Assembly (NCBI RefSeq): GCF_029323795.1
Contig: NZ_CP119758.1
Span: forward strand, 3,906,001 to 3,970,000
DNA from: Zobellia alginiliquefaciens
GTDB taxonomy: Bacteria > Bacteroidota > Bacteroidia > Flavobacteriales > Flavobacteriaceae
Reading direction: 5' to 3'
Length of the DNA stretch: 64,000 nt
Shown: piece by piece, positions 35,457 to 45,610 of the stretch
Layout of the letters: every line of letters starts with the position of its first letter
Numbering within the stretch: the first letter of the stretch is position 1
The notes under the pieces: model-generated
What the model was told of the DNA's origin: nothing
The model's input: only the letters and a program-made list of their open reading frames with translations
Database searches by the model: none
Program-made: the position numbers and the translations under genes

Positions 35457-36443
35457 ATGGCTTCAGAAATAAAGAAAATAGGTGTTTTGACCTCAGGAGG
35501 AGATTCCCCCGGTATGAATGCAGCAATACGCTCCGTGGTTAGAACTTGTGCCTACATGAAAGTAGATTGCGTAGGTATCTATAGAGGATACCAGGGCATG
35601 ATAGAAGGGGATTTTAAGCCAATGGACGCAAGAAGCGTTAACAACATCATCAATAAGGGTGGGACCATTCTTAAATCTGCACGTTGTGACGACTTTAGAA
35701 CTCCAGAAGGCAGGAAAAAGGCCTACGAACAGTTACAGGCAGAAGGCATAGATGCTTTTGTTGTAATTGGCGGAGATGGCAGTTTTACCGGAGCAATGGT
35801 ATTCAATCAAGAATATCATTTTCCTATAATAGGTATACCTGGTACAATAGACAATGATATATTTGGAACATCCAATACGGTGGGCTTTGATACGGCCATG
35901 AATACCGTTGTGGATGTAATTGATAAAATTAGGGATACAGCTAGTTCGCATAACCGACTTTTCTTTGTAGAGGTTATGGGTAGGGATGTAGGTCATATTG
36001 CATTAAACGTAGGTGTTGGTGCAGGAGCGGAAGAAATTCTAATTCCTGAGGCTAACCGTGGCCTTGAGCGTTTGCTTGAGTCTTTAAAACGAAGCAAAAA
36101 ATCGGGAAAATCCTCCAGTATCGTAGTAGTTGCCGAAGGTGATAAAATCGGAAAAAGCGTTTTTGAGCTTAAGGAATATGTAGAGGAACATTTGCCAATA
36201 TATGATGTAAGGGTGTCCGTACTAGGGCATATGCAGCGTGGTGGTTCCCCATCTTGTTATGACAGGGTCTTGGCAAGTAGAATGGGCGTAAAAGCTGTGG
36301 AAAGTTTGTTGGAAGGTCAGACCAATTTTATGGTTGGTATTCAGAACAACAAAATTATATTAACTCCTATCAGTAAGGCTATAAAAGGGCATACTAAAAT
36401 AGATAAGGAGCTTATTAGAGTATCGGAAATAATGACAACATAA
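35457..36443 (+). CDS. pfkA: ATP-dependent 6-phosphofructokinase
   Basis: PfkA phosphorylates fructose-6-phosphate to fructose-1,6-bisphosphate. This 328-residue protein shows the complete group I signature: GVLTSGGDSPGMNAAIRS (ATP site), VIGGDGSFTGA, GIPGTIDNDIFGT with catalytic Asp132, SSHNRLFFVEVMGRDVGHIA (substrate site) and LGHMQRGGSPSCYDRVLA. Gly-Gly-Asp-Gly at the phosphate-binding position suggests the ATP-dependent rather than the PPi-dependent type. It is followed by gap after 21 bases, and together they form a small glycolytic operon. It can also receive fructose-6-P from NagB. Confidence 0.97.
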   Translation: MASEIKKIGVLTSGGDSPGMNAAIRSVVRTCAYMKVDCVGIYRGYQGMIEGDFKPMDARSVNNIINKGGTILKSARCDDFRTPEGRKKAYEQLQAEGIDAFVVIGGDGSFTGAMVFNQEYHFPIIGIPGTIDNDIFGTSNTVGFDTAMNTVVDVIDKIRDTASSHNRLFFVEVMGRDVGHIALNVGVGAGAEEILIPEANRGLERLLESLKRSKKSGKSSSIVVVAEGDKIGKSVFELKEYVEEHLPIYDVRVSVLGHMQRGGSPSCYDRVLASRMGVKAVESLLEGQTNFMVGIQNNKIILTPISKAIKGHTKIDKELIRVSEIMTT

Positions 36444-36461
36444 TTTAATTCAAAACAATAG

Positions 36462-37466
<1,005 letters not shown>

Positions 37467-37488
37467 TTTTTTTGAATATTACTAATTG

Positions 37489-37537
37489 TAATCCTGAGAG
37501 TGGGCAAAATTTTGCTTATTTTCAGGATTATTTTTTT
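37489..37537 (+). terminator. Terminator after gap, directly upstream of the kinase gene
   Basis: A 9-bp outer stem TAATCCTGA / TCAGGATTA (37489-37497 with 37522-37530) encloses the palindrome GCAAAATTTTGC and is followed by seven Ts. Only 11 bases lie between the T-run and the ATG of the next gene, so partial readthrough or attenuation may control that gene. Confidence 0.8.
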
Positions 37538-37548
37538 AAACGAACATT

Positions 37549-38400
37549 ATGATTTTAATTGTAGATAGTGGTGCCACAAAATCGGATTGGATTGCCTTGG
37601 ATGAAAAGGGAAATCAGTTGTTTATGACCCAAACATTAGGTTTGAGTCCCGAAGTATTAACGAGGGAGGTTATAGAAGATAGATTGGCCAATAATTTTGA
37701 ACTTTCTAAAAATAAAGAGAAGGTTACTCGGTTACATTTTTATGGTGCCGGATGTGGTACGGAGCGTATGAAAAATTTTCTGAGAGATATTTTCAAGGAC
37801 TTTTTTCCGAATGCAAAGGCAGATGTTAGGGAGGATACTTATGCGGCTATTTTTTCCACCACAAAAATAGGGCATCAAGGTATTGTGTGTATCTTAGGTA
37901 CAGGCTCTAACTGTAGTTATTATGATGGGCACCAGTTGTTTCAGAAGGTAACTTCATTGGGATATATACCAATGGATGATGGCAGTGGTAACTTTTTTGG
38001 TAGAAAACTAATTAGGGATTACTACTTTCATAAAATGCCTCAAGACTTAGGTATAAGATTCGCTAAAGAGCATGACTTAGATGCCGATGTGATAAAAGAG
38101 AACCTGTATAAGCAGCCCAATCCAAATACCTATTTGGCAACCTTTGCCAGGTTTTTAGTAGAGAATAAGAATCATCCGTATTGTAAAGGGGTTATAGACA
38201 AAGGCTTCCAGCAGTTCGTTAACAACTATATTATGCAGTTTGAGCTAGCTACCAAGGTGCCAATTAACTTTGTAGGTAGTATTGCACATTACTTGCGTGA
38301 TGAGCTTATTACGGTACTGGAACGTAACGATTTAATTGTTGGTGTCATAAGACAAAGACCAATAGAAGGTTTGATGGAGTTTCATGCGGAAACCATCTAA
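37549..38400 (+). CDS. BadF/BadG-type ATPase, putative N-acetylglucosamine (or MurNAc) kinase
   Basis: This 283-residue protein of the ASKHA superfamily has the phosphate-1 loop LIVDSGATKSDWIALDEKG at the N-terminus, FYGAGCG, the phosphate-2 segment IVCILGTGSNCSYYDG, and the family block MDDGSGNFFGRKLIRDYYF. Related proteins phosphorylate GlcNAc, MurNAc (MurK) or glucosamine. Given murQ and nagB in this window, an amino-sugar kinase feeding peptidoglycan recycling is the best guess. The precise sugar is not determinable from sequence. No separate promoter was found in the short space after the gap terminator. A strong bidirectional terminator closes the gene. Confidence 0.82.
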   Translation: MILIVDSGATKSDWIALDEKGNQLFMTQTLGLSPEVLTREVIEDRLANNFELSKNKEKVTRLHFYGAGCGTERMKNFLRDIFKDFFPNAKADVREDTYAAIFSTTKIGHQGIVCILGTGSNCSYYDGHQLFQKVTSLGYIPMDDGSGNFFGRKLIRDYYFHKMPQDLGIRFAKEHDLDADVIKENLYKQPNPNTYLATFARFLVENKNHPYCKGVIDKGFQQFVNNYIMQFELATKVPINFVGSIAHYLRDELITVLERNDLIVGVIRQRPIEGLMEFHAETI

Positions 38401-38420
38401 ATTTAGTTTTCTATATTAAT

Positions 38421-38456
38421 AAAACGGGCCTTGATTATCACATCAAGGCCCGTTTT
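38421..38456. terminator. Bidirectional terminator between the kinase gene and ridA
   Basis: A perfect 15-bp inverted repeat AAAACGGGCCTTGAT / ATCAAGGCCCGTTTT with a 6-base loop, flanked by A-rich and T-rich ends. It serves the plus-strand kinase gene and the convergent minus-strand ridA, whose stop codon begins 3 bases beyond. Confidence 0.92.
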
Positions 38457-38459
38457 AAT

Positions 38460-38840
38460 TTAGCGTACAGCTATCATTGAAATTTCTACATTTACGAATT
38501 TTGGTAGATTGGCAACTTCTACTGTCTCTCTGGCAGGAGCGGTCTCACTATCAAAATAGGCCCCATAGACTTCATTTACATCTGTAAATTGATTCATGTC
38601 GTTTAAGAAAATTGAGCTTTTAACAACATTTTCAAAAGTCATATCCGCTTCGGTAAGGATGGCCTTTAAATTTTCCATAGACTGGCGTGTCTCTTTTTTA
38701 ATATCACCTTCAATTAGTTTTCCAGTGGCTACGTCAATAGGAATTTGACCGGAAATATATAAAGTATCTCCGCTAAGGATGGCTTGGTTGTAAGGACCTA
38801 TAGGTGCTGGGGCATTTGGGGTATTAATTATTTTTTTCAT
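38460..38840 (-). CDS. ridA: RidA family reactive-intermediate deaminase
   Basis: RidA hydrolyses reactive enamine/imine intermediates released by PLP enzymes. This 126-residue protein has the full-length YjgF/RidA fold, with PIGPYNQAILSGDTLYISGQIP at the N-terminus and the C-terminal block TAPARETVEVANLPKFVNVEISMIA. In that block the Arg of PARETVEV corresponds to the conserved carboxylate-binding arginine, and Glu in VEIS to the acid near the active site. It ends next to a bidirectional terminator and starts 86 bases downstream of the lptD stop. Confidence is high for family and good for function. Confidence 0.94.
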   Translation of the reverse strand: MKKIINTPNAPAPIGPYNQAILSGDTLYISGQIPIDVATGKLIEGDIKKETRQSMENLKAILTEADMTFENVVKSSIFLNDMNQFTDVNEVYGAYFDSETAPARETVEVANLPKFVNVEISMIAVR

Positions 38841-38926
38841 CTGATTGTGTATTTAAGTCTTAAGTGTGGAGTAAAAATACTTAAATACAGCTATAAATAC
38901 GATAAGAGATGTGTAAACTAAACCAA

Positions 38927-41674
38927 TTAGTTCTGGCTACGATTTTCCCATTTTAAGTCGCTAAGGATAGAACTTTTTATGCCTATAAAGAAATACCATC
39001 TGGAGTATTGTCCAAAAGGGGTCCAGTTAAAGTTCATTCTAAAACTTTTAAGGTCCCTTTCAAATCGTAACTGAGTTAGGGTAAATCCTTTATTTTTAAA
39101 ATCGTAACCGCTAGAGCCACCTACTTTCCAGCGAGGGGAAAGTTCAATATCTCCAGAGAACATTAAAGAGTGACTACTGAATTCATTCTGTCTGGCAGAG
39201 TTAAAATAACTGGCAGAATAGGCCAATCGAAAGTTCCACGGTATTTTAGTGGCGTATCTAGGATTTTCAATGTCCTCATCTTTGTCTTTATCGTAGTCGT
39301 CTAAGCCTCGCCTGTCGTCAAAATTATCTGCCCTACCAAAAAGGTCGTCATCTCTACCACCGCTTTGTGCTACATAATCGTAGGCACCAGTCTCTTCTTC
39401 TTGCTCCTCTTCGTCTTCCTTCCTTTTTCCAAAAGTTTCGCTATCAATGGAATATCCTACATTAATATTGGCCTGCGTTAACCTAAACAGGCTTCCTCCG
39501 TTGTCAATATTGAACTTTTCTATTCTACTCCCATTATTATCGATAGCATAAGGGTCTAAGCCTGCGGAAAAGTTAATAGACATTTTATTATCCAAAATAT
39601 TGGTTCCGCCATTAATTCTAAGCGGACTCAATCTTAAAGAATCGGATTCAAAATTATACCCTGTCGAAATATTAAAATTGCTAAGAATAGGCACTTTTTT
39701 TGGTTCCGTAGCAGTGGAATCTTTATCTCTGACCTTGGCCTCTAATGTGTTCGCTAAAGAAAAGCTAAGGCTGTTACTTTTTCCTAAACTTGGTGCTCCG
39801 TTCAATGTGCCTTCAAACCGGCTGTACTGAACAATTTCTCCGGTGTCATTATTCAGGTATTCATCATAGAACTGATCAAATGAAGGGGCGTAGCCATAGC
39901 TTAAGGATGGCCGCATTACATGGCGTAAAGCTTGAATTTTCTTATCCTCTCCAAAATTAAAAGTACCGTAAACCGTTGTACCGATACTGGCACTCATATT
40001 GTATTTGTTGTAGCGGTCAAAACCGGAAATAGTATCTCTAACCACTGAACCTGTAGCTCCATCTTCACCTAATTCATACCGTTGGGTGTAAGTTTCAAGG
40101 GCCCATACATCTTCATAACTACCGCCCATTGTAACACTAAAGAATTTGGCTACTTTAAAGTTGGTACTTATGGGGATTCTATGTTTTGCGCCAACCAAAG
40201 CATTGTCAAACATTGCAGCCTTTAAAAAGTCTGCATCGTTTGTTGTCAGCGAGTTACGTGCGTTAACGTCGTACTGAAAATTAATATTTTGTATGACCCC
40301 TTTTTTGATACCATCTTTCTTGGCAAAAGGAAATATACGCTCCATACTGGCTTGAAACGTTGGTAGCGTCATCTGTATATTATCTAAATCAGGGTCGGCC
40401 CTCGCTGCGGGACTCGTATTTTGCGAGTGGCTAGCCGTAAGACTCATATTTACTGATGGGTATGCGGGAAACGTCTTGGAATACGAAATTGACGAGGACA
40501 GGTTGTTGTTTTGCGTTAAAGGTAAGTTAACTTGATTTAAAGAGTTCTGGTAATACGAGCTGCTTCCTAGGTTCACCGAGGCGGAAAACCTCGAATTTGG
40601 GCTTGCCTTGGTGTCCTGAGAGTGGGAAATCTGAATATTCCAGACTTTGCTATTGCTGTAGTCGTCAAATCCTTTCTGGCTTGTCACCAAGTTTTCGTAT
40701 CTAAAGTTTACATTACCTCGATACCTATAGCGTTTGGTGTATACACTTTGTGTTCTAAAACCATAACTTCCGTTAGTGTAAAAATCCCCCGTAAGGGTAA
40801 TATCCGCATAATCGGAAAAGGGAACATAATATCCTCCGTTCTGTAAAAAGTACCCTCTATCCGGGTCATTACCAAAGGTAGGCATCATTACACCAGCGGA
40901 GCGCCCTACTGTTAAAGGAAAGTAGGCAAAGGGCAACGCAATAGGCGTAGGGACGTCTGCAATATACAAGTTGCTAAAACCTGCAATAACCTTCTTTTTG
41001 GGCACAAATTTCGCTTTTCTAATACGGATGTAATAATCAGGGTTTATGGTGTCCGCAGAGGTTGTTAGTTTTCCTTCATGTAAGAAATATACAGAATCGT
41101 TCTCTTTTTTAGTGATTTCGGCATATACTTTCATTGCATCACTTCCCAATTGGCCTAAACCAGCTTGTTGTTCGGTCCTGGAATTCCAAATAAGTGCTTT
41201 TTGAGTATCAAAATTAAAACGAATACTATCTGGTCTTACCTCATTGTCCCCTTGTTTAAAATAGGGGAGCTGCGTGTAATTGCCTAAAGAATCTTTAATT
41301 CTACCCGCATAAACTTCATTTTTAATATAGTCCATTATAATGATGCCGGCCTTTAATTCGGTATCCTGGTAATAGATTTCAGCTTCGTTGTAGAGGTATA
41401 TTTTTTGGTCTTTTTGGCTAAGCCTAACATGGTCTTTGGCCTTGTATTTAATTTTATCGAGCAAAAGGGGCTCTTTTCCATTGTTTCTTTTTAAAGCAGT
41501 GGAGTCGCCCGAAATACTGTCTTTTTTAGCAGGGTCCGGAAAAAGTGGCGCAATAATTGTATCCTTTTCAGCTTTAATGGGAAGTGGTATAATGCCATCT
41601 TCCTGAGCAACTGAATAGAAAGTGCCAACAAATAGCAATGCCAGTAAAAGAAAAAGATGTTTGTTTGATTGCAA
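38927..41674 (-). CDS. lptD: LPS-assembly protein LptD-like outer-membrane protein
   Basis: This 915-residue protein inserts LPS into the outer leaflet of the outer membrane. After a signal peptide (about 1-23, ending near SVAQE), residues about 75-190 form an OstA/LptA-like jellyroll (YLYNEAEIYYQDTELKAGIIIMDY). The rest is a large beta-barrel with FGNDPDRGYFLQNGGYYVPFSDYADITLTGDFY-type segments split between conserved blocks (GVMMPTFGNDPDRGYFLQNG; YYVPFSDYADITLTGDFYTN). An acidic, disordered loop (about 745-795) is rich in E, D and R. The start is TTG at 41674. No ATG occurs in frame upstream before a stop at 41710. It diverges from the amidase gene, whose promoter overlaps its first codons. 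Confidence 0.9.
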   Translation of the reverse strand: MQSNKHLFLLLALLFVGTFYSVAQEDGIIPLPIKAEKDTIIAPLFPDPAKKDSISGDSTALKRNNGKEPLLLDKIKYKAKDHVRLSQKDQKIYLYNEAEIYYQDTELKAGIIIMDYIKNEVYAGRIKDSLGNYTQLPYFKQGDNEVRPDSIRFNFDTQKALIWNSRTEQQAGLGQLGSDAMKVYAEITKKENDSVYFLHEGKLTTSADTINPDYYIRIRKAKFVPKKKVIAGFSNLYIADVPTPIALPFAYFPLTVGRSAGVMMPTFGNDPDRGYFLQNGGYYVPFSDYADITLTGDFYTNGSYGFRTQSVYTKRYRYRGNVNFRYENLVTSQKGFDDYSNSKVWNIQISHSQDTKASPNSRFSASVNLGSSSYYQNSLNQVNLPLTQNNNLSSSISYSKTFPAYPSVNMSLTASHSQNTSPAARADPDLDNIQMTLPTFQASMERIFPFAKKDGIKKGVIQNINFQYDVNARNSLTTNDADFLKAAMFDNALVGAKHRIPISTNFKVAKFFSVTMGGSYEDVWALETYTQRYELGEDGATGSVVRDTISGFDRYNKYNMSASIGTTVYGTFNFGEDKKIQALRHVMRPSLSYGYAPSFDQFYDEYLNNDTGEIVQYSRFEGTLNGAPSLGKSNSLSFSLANTLEAKVRDKDSTATEPKKVPILSNFNISTGYNFESDSLRLSPLRINGGTNILDNKMSINFSAGLDPYAIDNNGSRIEKFNIDNGGSLFRLTQANINVGYSIDSETFGKRKEDEEEQEEETGAYDYVAQSGGRDDDLFGRADNFDDRRGLDDYDKDKDEDIENPRYATKIPWNFRLAYSASYFNSARQNEFSSHSLMFSGDIELSPRWKVGGSSGYDFKNKGFTLTQLRFERDLKSFRMNFNWTPFGQYSRWYFFIGIKSSILSDLKWENRSQN

Positions 41675-41694
41675 GGCTATATATCCTATTTTTG
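41664..41694 (+). promoter_or_regulatory. Promoter of the amidase-MCE operon
   Basis: TTTG (41664-41667), exactly 19 bases, then TATTTTTG (41687-41694) is an excellent match to the Bacteroidota promoter TTTG-N19-TAnnTTTG. The -33 box lies within the first codons of the divergent lptD gene. The leader to the ATG at 41779 would be about 80 bases. Confidence 0.7.
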
Positions 41695-41778
41695 TAACCG
41701 TTTGGCTTTATTTTCGGAGTTCAAACTTACATATATTTTTCGTTCCCCATACAGGGTGTTACCATAAATTTAACCATA

Positions 41779-43152
41779 ATGAAGGCTTACAAATACAGTG
41801 TGAACATGCGTGTACGACGGTTTTTTTTATTTCCTATAGTTTTTTTAACGCTAATTTTATCTTCTTTTCATCAAAATAACACTCAAGATAACGATGATGG
41901 TAAATTTACCGTTGTGTTGGATGCAGGTCATGGAGGACATGATCCCGGTAACTTGGGAAATGGCTATTTGGAAAAGAAAATAGCTTTGAATATTGTTCTA
42001 AAAGCAGGTGAACTGCTAGAAAAGAACCCTGATATTAAAGTTATTTATACACGACAGGATGATACGTTCGTGGATTTGTACGAACGCGGACAGATAGCGA
42101 ATAAGGCCAATGCGGACCTTTTTGTTTCTGTTCATTGTGATTCCCACACTTCAAATGCCCATGGAGCAGGGACCTTTGTGTTGGGGTTGCATGCGAACAA
42201 GCAGAATTTTGAAATTGCCAAAAAGGAGAATTCCGTAATTTATCTTGAGGATAATTATAAGTCTAAATATGCGGGTTATGACATCAATTCGCCTGAATCG
42301 GTTATAGGGCTTACCATAATGCAAGAAGAGTTTTTGGATCAAAGTATTGCCTTGGCCAAGTTTATGCAAGATAATTTTTCAAACAAGTTAAAAAGAACGG
42401 ATAGAAAGGTGAAGCAGGCCGGTTTTATAGTTTTACATCAGACCGTAATGCCAAGTGTTTTAGTGGAAACAGGGTTTTTAACCAATAAAGAAGAAGGCGC
42501 TTATCTAAATTCAAAGAAAGGGCAATTAGAAATTGCAACTTCTATTGCAGACGCTATCGTTACCTATAAAAAGAATGCAATGGCCAATATAGCGGACTTC
42601 TCGGCAAATAGCATTCCGGCAGCACCAGAACCTGAAGCTGTAAAGAAGCAAAATGAAGCTCCAAAGAAAAAAGAAGTGGTTGTTGCTAAGAAAGAAAAGG
42701 TGGTTGAGATAAAGGATGAGGCTTCTGTAGCTAAAACCGCAGAGTTGCCCGTGGAGGATAAAGCGAAAGCGGCGACTCAGATTATAGAGGAAGCAAAAGA
42801 AAGCGGTAAAAGTACGGTTGTCACTAAAAAAGAAACCGAAACCAAGCAGGTGGCCAAACCTTCTAAAATAAATGATGTAGAAGAACCAAAAGCTAAATCC
42901 AATGTAATTTATAAGGTGCAAATTATGGCTAGTGCAAAGAATATTCCTTTGCGTCCCTCTTCTTTCAATGGACTAAATCGTGTTGAGAAAGAGCCTTTTA
43001 AAAACTTATTTAGATACGTGTATGGTAAAACAAGTTCATTGGAGGAGGCAAAAATGTTAAAATCCAATGCAGATTTAAAAGGGTATAAAACATCATATAT
43101 TGTGGCCTATAGAGACGGTAAGCGAATACCTTTTAAAGATAGTCTCAAATAG
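41779..43152 (+). CDS. N-acetylmuramoyl-L-alanine amidase (Amidase_3) with SPOR-like C-terminus
   Basis: This 457-residue exported zinc amidase cleaves the bond between MurNAc and L-Ala in peptidoglycan. A signal peptide or anchor (about 10-33) precedes the Amidase_3 domain (about 45-265), with the zinc motif VVLDAGHGGHDPGN, the second His in SVHCDSHTSNAHGAG, and the catalytic Glu in SVLVETGFLTN. A Lys/Glu/Ala-rich linker (about 275-375) follows. The C-terminal segment (about 380-457, VIYKVQIMASAKNIPL ... YKTSYIVAYRDGKRI) resembles a SPOR peptidoglycan-binding domain. The MCE gene follows 100 bases downstream. It probably acts in cell separation and supplies turnover products. Confidence 0.93.
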   Translation: MKAYKYSVNMRVRRFFLFPIVFLTLILSSFHQNNTQDNDDGKFTVVLDAGHGGHDPGNLGNGYLEKKIALNIVLKAGELLEKNPDIKVIYTRQDDTFVDLYERGQIANKANADLFVSVHCDSHTSNAHGAGTFVLGLHANKQNFEIAKKENSVIYLEDNYKSKYAGYDINSPESVIGLTIMQEEFLDQSIALAKFMQDNFSNKLKRTDRKVKQAGFIVLHQTVMPSVLVETGFLTNKEEGAYLNSKKGQLEIATSIADAIVTYKKNAMANIADFSANSIPAAPEPEAVKKQNEAPKKKEVVVAKKEKVVEIKDEASVAKTAELPVEDKAKAATQIIEEAKESGKSTVVTKKETETKQVAKPSKINDVEEPKAKSNVIYKVQIMASAKNIPLRPSSFNGLNRVEKEPFKNLFRYVYGKTSSLEEAKMLKSNADLKGYKTSYIVAYRDGKRIPFKDSLK

Positions 43153-43192
43153 GTTTCACAGCAATAAATAAGTACCTTCCATATTTTATTTC

Positions 43193-43200
43193 TAATTTTG
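43193..43200 (+). promoter_or_regulatory. Putative -7 box for the MCE gene
   Basis: TAATTTTG matches TAnnTTTG. The leader to the TTG start at 43253 would be about 48 bases and contains a 6-bp inverted repeat AGAGAC/GTCTCT (43203-43208 with 43225-43230). There is no clear -33 box. Confidence 0.4.
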
Positions 43201-43252
43201 TTAGAGACCTATAGATTTAAGTAAGTCTCTTATTAATCCAAAATCGATCCTT

Positions 43253-44230
43253 TTGAAACTATCCAGGGAAATCAAAACAGGAATCATCGTAATAGGCGGT
43301 ATACTGTTATTCATCTTAGGCTTTAGCTACTTAAAATCGTCTCCATTATTTGAAGATGGAAAAACGGTATATGCTGTTTATAAAGAAGTTGGAGGACTTC
43401 AGGTGGGAACTCCGGTAACCATTAACGGTTTTATTGTAGGTAATGTTACAGGCGTAAGATTTAAAGATAATAGTGGTAATCTCGTAGTAGAGCTTTTTAT
43501 TAAAAGCGATTTCGAATTTTCTAAGAATAGTCCTGCCGAGCTGTACGATACAGGTATAATAGGAGGTAAGGGCATACAGGTGAAGCCGGTTTTTGACGGA
43601 GCTAATATGGCTAAATCCGGTGATACCTTACCTAGTAAAGTTCAACTTGGGCTAACTCAATTGGTTCAAAAACAACTTACTCCATTGCAGAAGAAGGTTG
43701 AAGGTGCGGTTACCAATGCGGACAGTTTACTGATGAACGTTAATGAGGTTTTGGATGATAAGGCAAAACGGGATTTACGGGAAACCTTAAGTGGACTGAA
43801 CAGTACTGTAGCCAGTTTTCAGAAAAGTGCAGATGTGCTCAATAGAATTTTAAGTGGCAACGAAAGTAGGTTGAACGAATCTTTGGATAATTTTGAAGAG
43901 TTGACTTCTAATTTTGCAAAACTATCGGATTCGTTAAACAATGCAGGTTTGGGGCGTACTTTGGCAAATCTAGAGTCTACCATGGGTAACTTGAATAAGT
44001 TAATGGCCAATATAGAAAATGGAAATGGTACCTTAGGGAAACTTGTAAAAGATGAAGAGCTTTATAATAACCTTAATAATGCATCTAGAGAGTTAGATCT
44101 GTTATTACAAGATTTTCGTTTGAATCCTAAACGTTACGTTAATGTATCTGTTTTTGGTAAAAAACAGAAGGAATATGAACTTCCTGAAGAAGATCCAGCC
44201 AATCAACTACAACCGCAACCACAACAATAA
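43253..44230 (+). CDS. MlaD/MCE domain protein
   Basis: This 325-residue protein is anchored by an N-terminal membrane helix (about 10-27, GIIVIGGILLFILGFSYL), followed by an MCE domain (about 35-115, VYAVYKEVGGLQVGTPVTINGFIVGNVTGVRF) and a long predicted coiled coil (about 140-290). MCE proteins form hexameric rings or tubes that carry lipids between membranes. MlaD works with the MlaFE ABC transporter, but no mlaE/mlaF gene is in this window. The start is TTG (frame MKLSREIKTG). The stop codon abuts the ATG of the next Fe-S gene, implying translational coupling. Confidence 0.92.
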   Translation: MKLSREIKTGIIVIGGILLFILGFSYLKSSPLFEDGKTVYAVYKEVGGLQVGTPVTINGFIVGNVTGVRFKDNSGNLVVELFIKSDFEFSKNSPAELYDTGIIGGKGIQVKPVFDGANMAKSGDTLPSKVQLGLTQLVQKQLTPLQKKVEGAVTNADSLLMNVNEVLDDKAKRDLRETLSGLNSTVASFQKSADVLNRILSGNESRLNESLDNFEELTSNFAKLSDSLNNAGLGRTLANLESTMGNLNKLMANIENGNGTLGKLVKDEELYNNLNNASRELDLLLQDFRLNPKRYVNVSVFGKKQKEYELPEEDPANQLQPQPQQ

Positions 44231-45559
44231 ATGGAATACCTGCCGAATATTATATTTTTAGTCGTACTACTTGTTGGTATTGGCTTTTTTGTCCGAAATG
44301 TAAAGCGCCTATCACGGAATATTAAATTGGGTAAAGATGTTGATGTTTCTGATAATACAGGCCAACGATGGAAGAATATGGCGAAAATAGCCTTGGGCCA
44401 AACCAAAATGGTTGTTCGCCCCATAGCCGGTTTTCTACATATTATAGTTTACGTTGGCTTCATTATTATAAATATTGAAGTCGTAGAAATTATTTTAGAC
44501 GGTCTTCTCGGTACGCACCGTTTATTTGCTCCTTTAGGTACGGTGTATGATATACTGATTGCATCTTTTGAGGTATTGGCATTTTTGGTAATTGTAGCGG
44601 TTACTGTTTTTTGGGTACGAAGAAATATTGTCCGCATCAAGAGATTCATAAAACCAGAAATGACCGGTTGGCCAAAAAAGGATGGAAACCTTATTCTGTA
44701 TATAGAATTTGTACTGATGGTATTGTTCTTAACCATGAACGGTGCTGATTATCAATTACAGCAAATGGGTGCTGCACATTATACAGAGGCAGGTATGTTT
44801 CCTGTAAGCCAGTTTATTGCGCCACTTTTTAACGGCATGTCCATGAGTGCTTTAATTGTTCTGGAAAGAACCGCGTGGTGGTTGCATATTATTGGGATTC
44901 TTTGTTTTTTAAATTATTTGTATTACTCAAAACACTTGCACATACTTTTGGCTTTTCCAAATACCTACTACGGTAAGTTGGCGCCAAAGGGACAATTTAA
45001 AAATTTAGATGTCGTAACGGCAGAGGTGAAATTGATGATGGATCCATCTGCAGACCCTTTCGCTGCACCTGCCGAGGATGAATCTGCCGAACCGGCTAAG
45101 TTTGGAGCTTCGGATGTTATGGATTTAAATTGGGTACAACTCTTAAATTCGTATACCTGTACGGAATGTGGTCGTTGTACGGATGAATGTCCTGCAAACC
45201 AGACGGGGAAAAAGTTATCTCCACGAAAGATAATGATGGATACTAGAGATAGGCTGGAAGAGGTTGGTAAAAACATGGATGCCAACAAAGGGCAGTTTGT
45301 AGATGATGGAAAACAGTTGTTGGACGGGTATATTACTAGAGAGGAACTTTGGGCGTGTACAACTTGTAACGCCTGTGTTCAGGCCTGTCCTGTGAGTATA
45401 GACCCGCTTTCTATTATTATGGATATGCGTCAGTACTTGGTAATGGAAGAGTCCGCAGCACCTACAGACTTAAATAATATGATGGGGAACGTAGAGAATA
45501 ATGGTGCTCCATGGCCTTTTAACCAAATGGACCGATTAAATTGGGCCAAGGAAGAATAA
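44231..45559 (+). CDS. Membrane-bound (Fe-S) protein, heterodisulfide-reductase-like
   Basis: This 442-residue protein begins with about five to six membrane helices (residues about 5-245, including IIFLVVLLVGIGFFV, IVYVGFIIINIEVVEII, FEVLAFLVIVAVTVFWV and WWLHIIGILCFLNYLYY) that include candidate haem-ligand histidines. A cytoplasmic domain then carries two 4Fe-4S clusters, CTECGRCTDECP (near residue 311) and CTTCNACVQACP (near residue 377). This is the HdrD/GlpC-like architecture of quinone-linked electron-transfer modules. The next gene supplies the CCG-domain partner. Redox partner and substrate are unknown. The order MCE protein, Fe-S protein, CCG protein appears conserved in Flavobacteriia, from memory. 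Confidence 0.88.
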   Translation: MEYLPNIIFLVVLLVGIGFFVRNVKRLSRNIKLGKDVDVSDNTGQRWKNMAKIALGQTKMVVRPIAGFLHIIVYVGFIIINIEVVEIILDGLLGTHRLFAPLGTVYDILIASFEVLAFLVIVAVTVFWVRRNIVRIKRFIKPEMTGWPKKDGNLILYIEFVLMVLFLTMNGADYQLQQMGAAHYTEAGMFPVSQFIAPLFNGMSMSALIVLERTAWWLHIIGILCFLNYLYYSKHLHILLAFPNTYYGKLAPKGQFKNLDVVTAEVKLMMDPSADPFAAPAEDESAEPAKFGASDVMDLNWVQLLNSYTCTECGRCTDECPANQTGKKLSPRKIMMDTRDRLEEVGKNMDANKGQFVDDGKQLLDGYITREELWACTTCNACVQACPVSIDPLSIIMDMRQYLVMEESAAPTDLNNMMGNVENNGAPWPFNQMDRLNWAKEE

Positions 45560-45560
45560 G

Positions 45561-45578
45561 AAAGCTTCGGCTTTTTTT
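45561..45578 (+). terminator. Short UUCG-loop hairpin between the two Fe-S genes
   Basis: AAAGC-TTCG-GCTTT followed by TTTT starts one base after the stop of the first Fe-S gene. It is a stable tetraloop terminator, extendable by flanking A/T pairs. It may reduce, not abolish, expression of the downstream partner. Confidence 0.65.
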
Positions 45579-45610
45579 CAATTAATTTTTAGAACTAGAA
45601 TTTTTTTATA

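Noticed and set aside
42526-42921. 131-codon minus-strand frame inside the amidase gene
   Set aside because: Antisense of the Lys/Glu-rich linker, giving a Phe/Leu-rich shadow without any family features.
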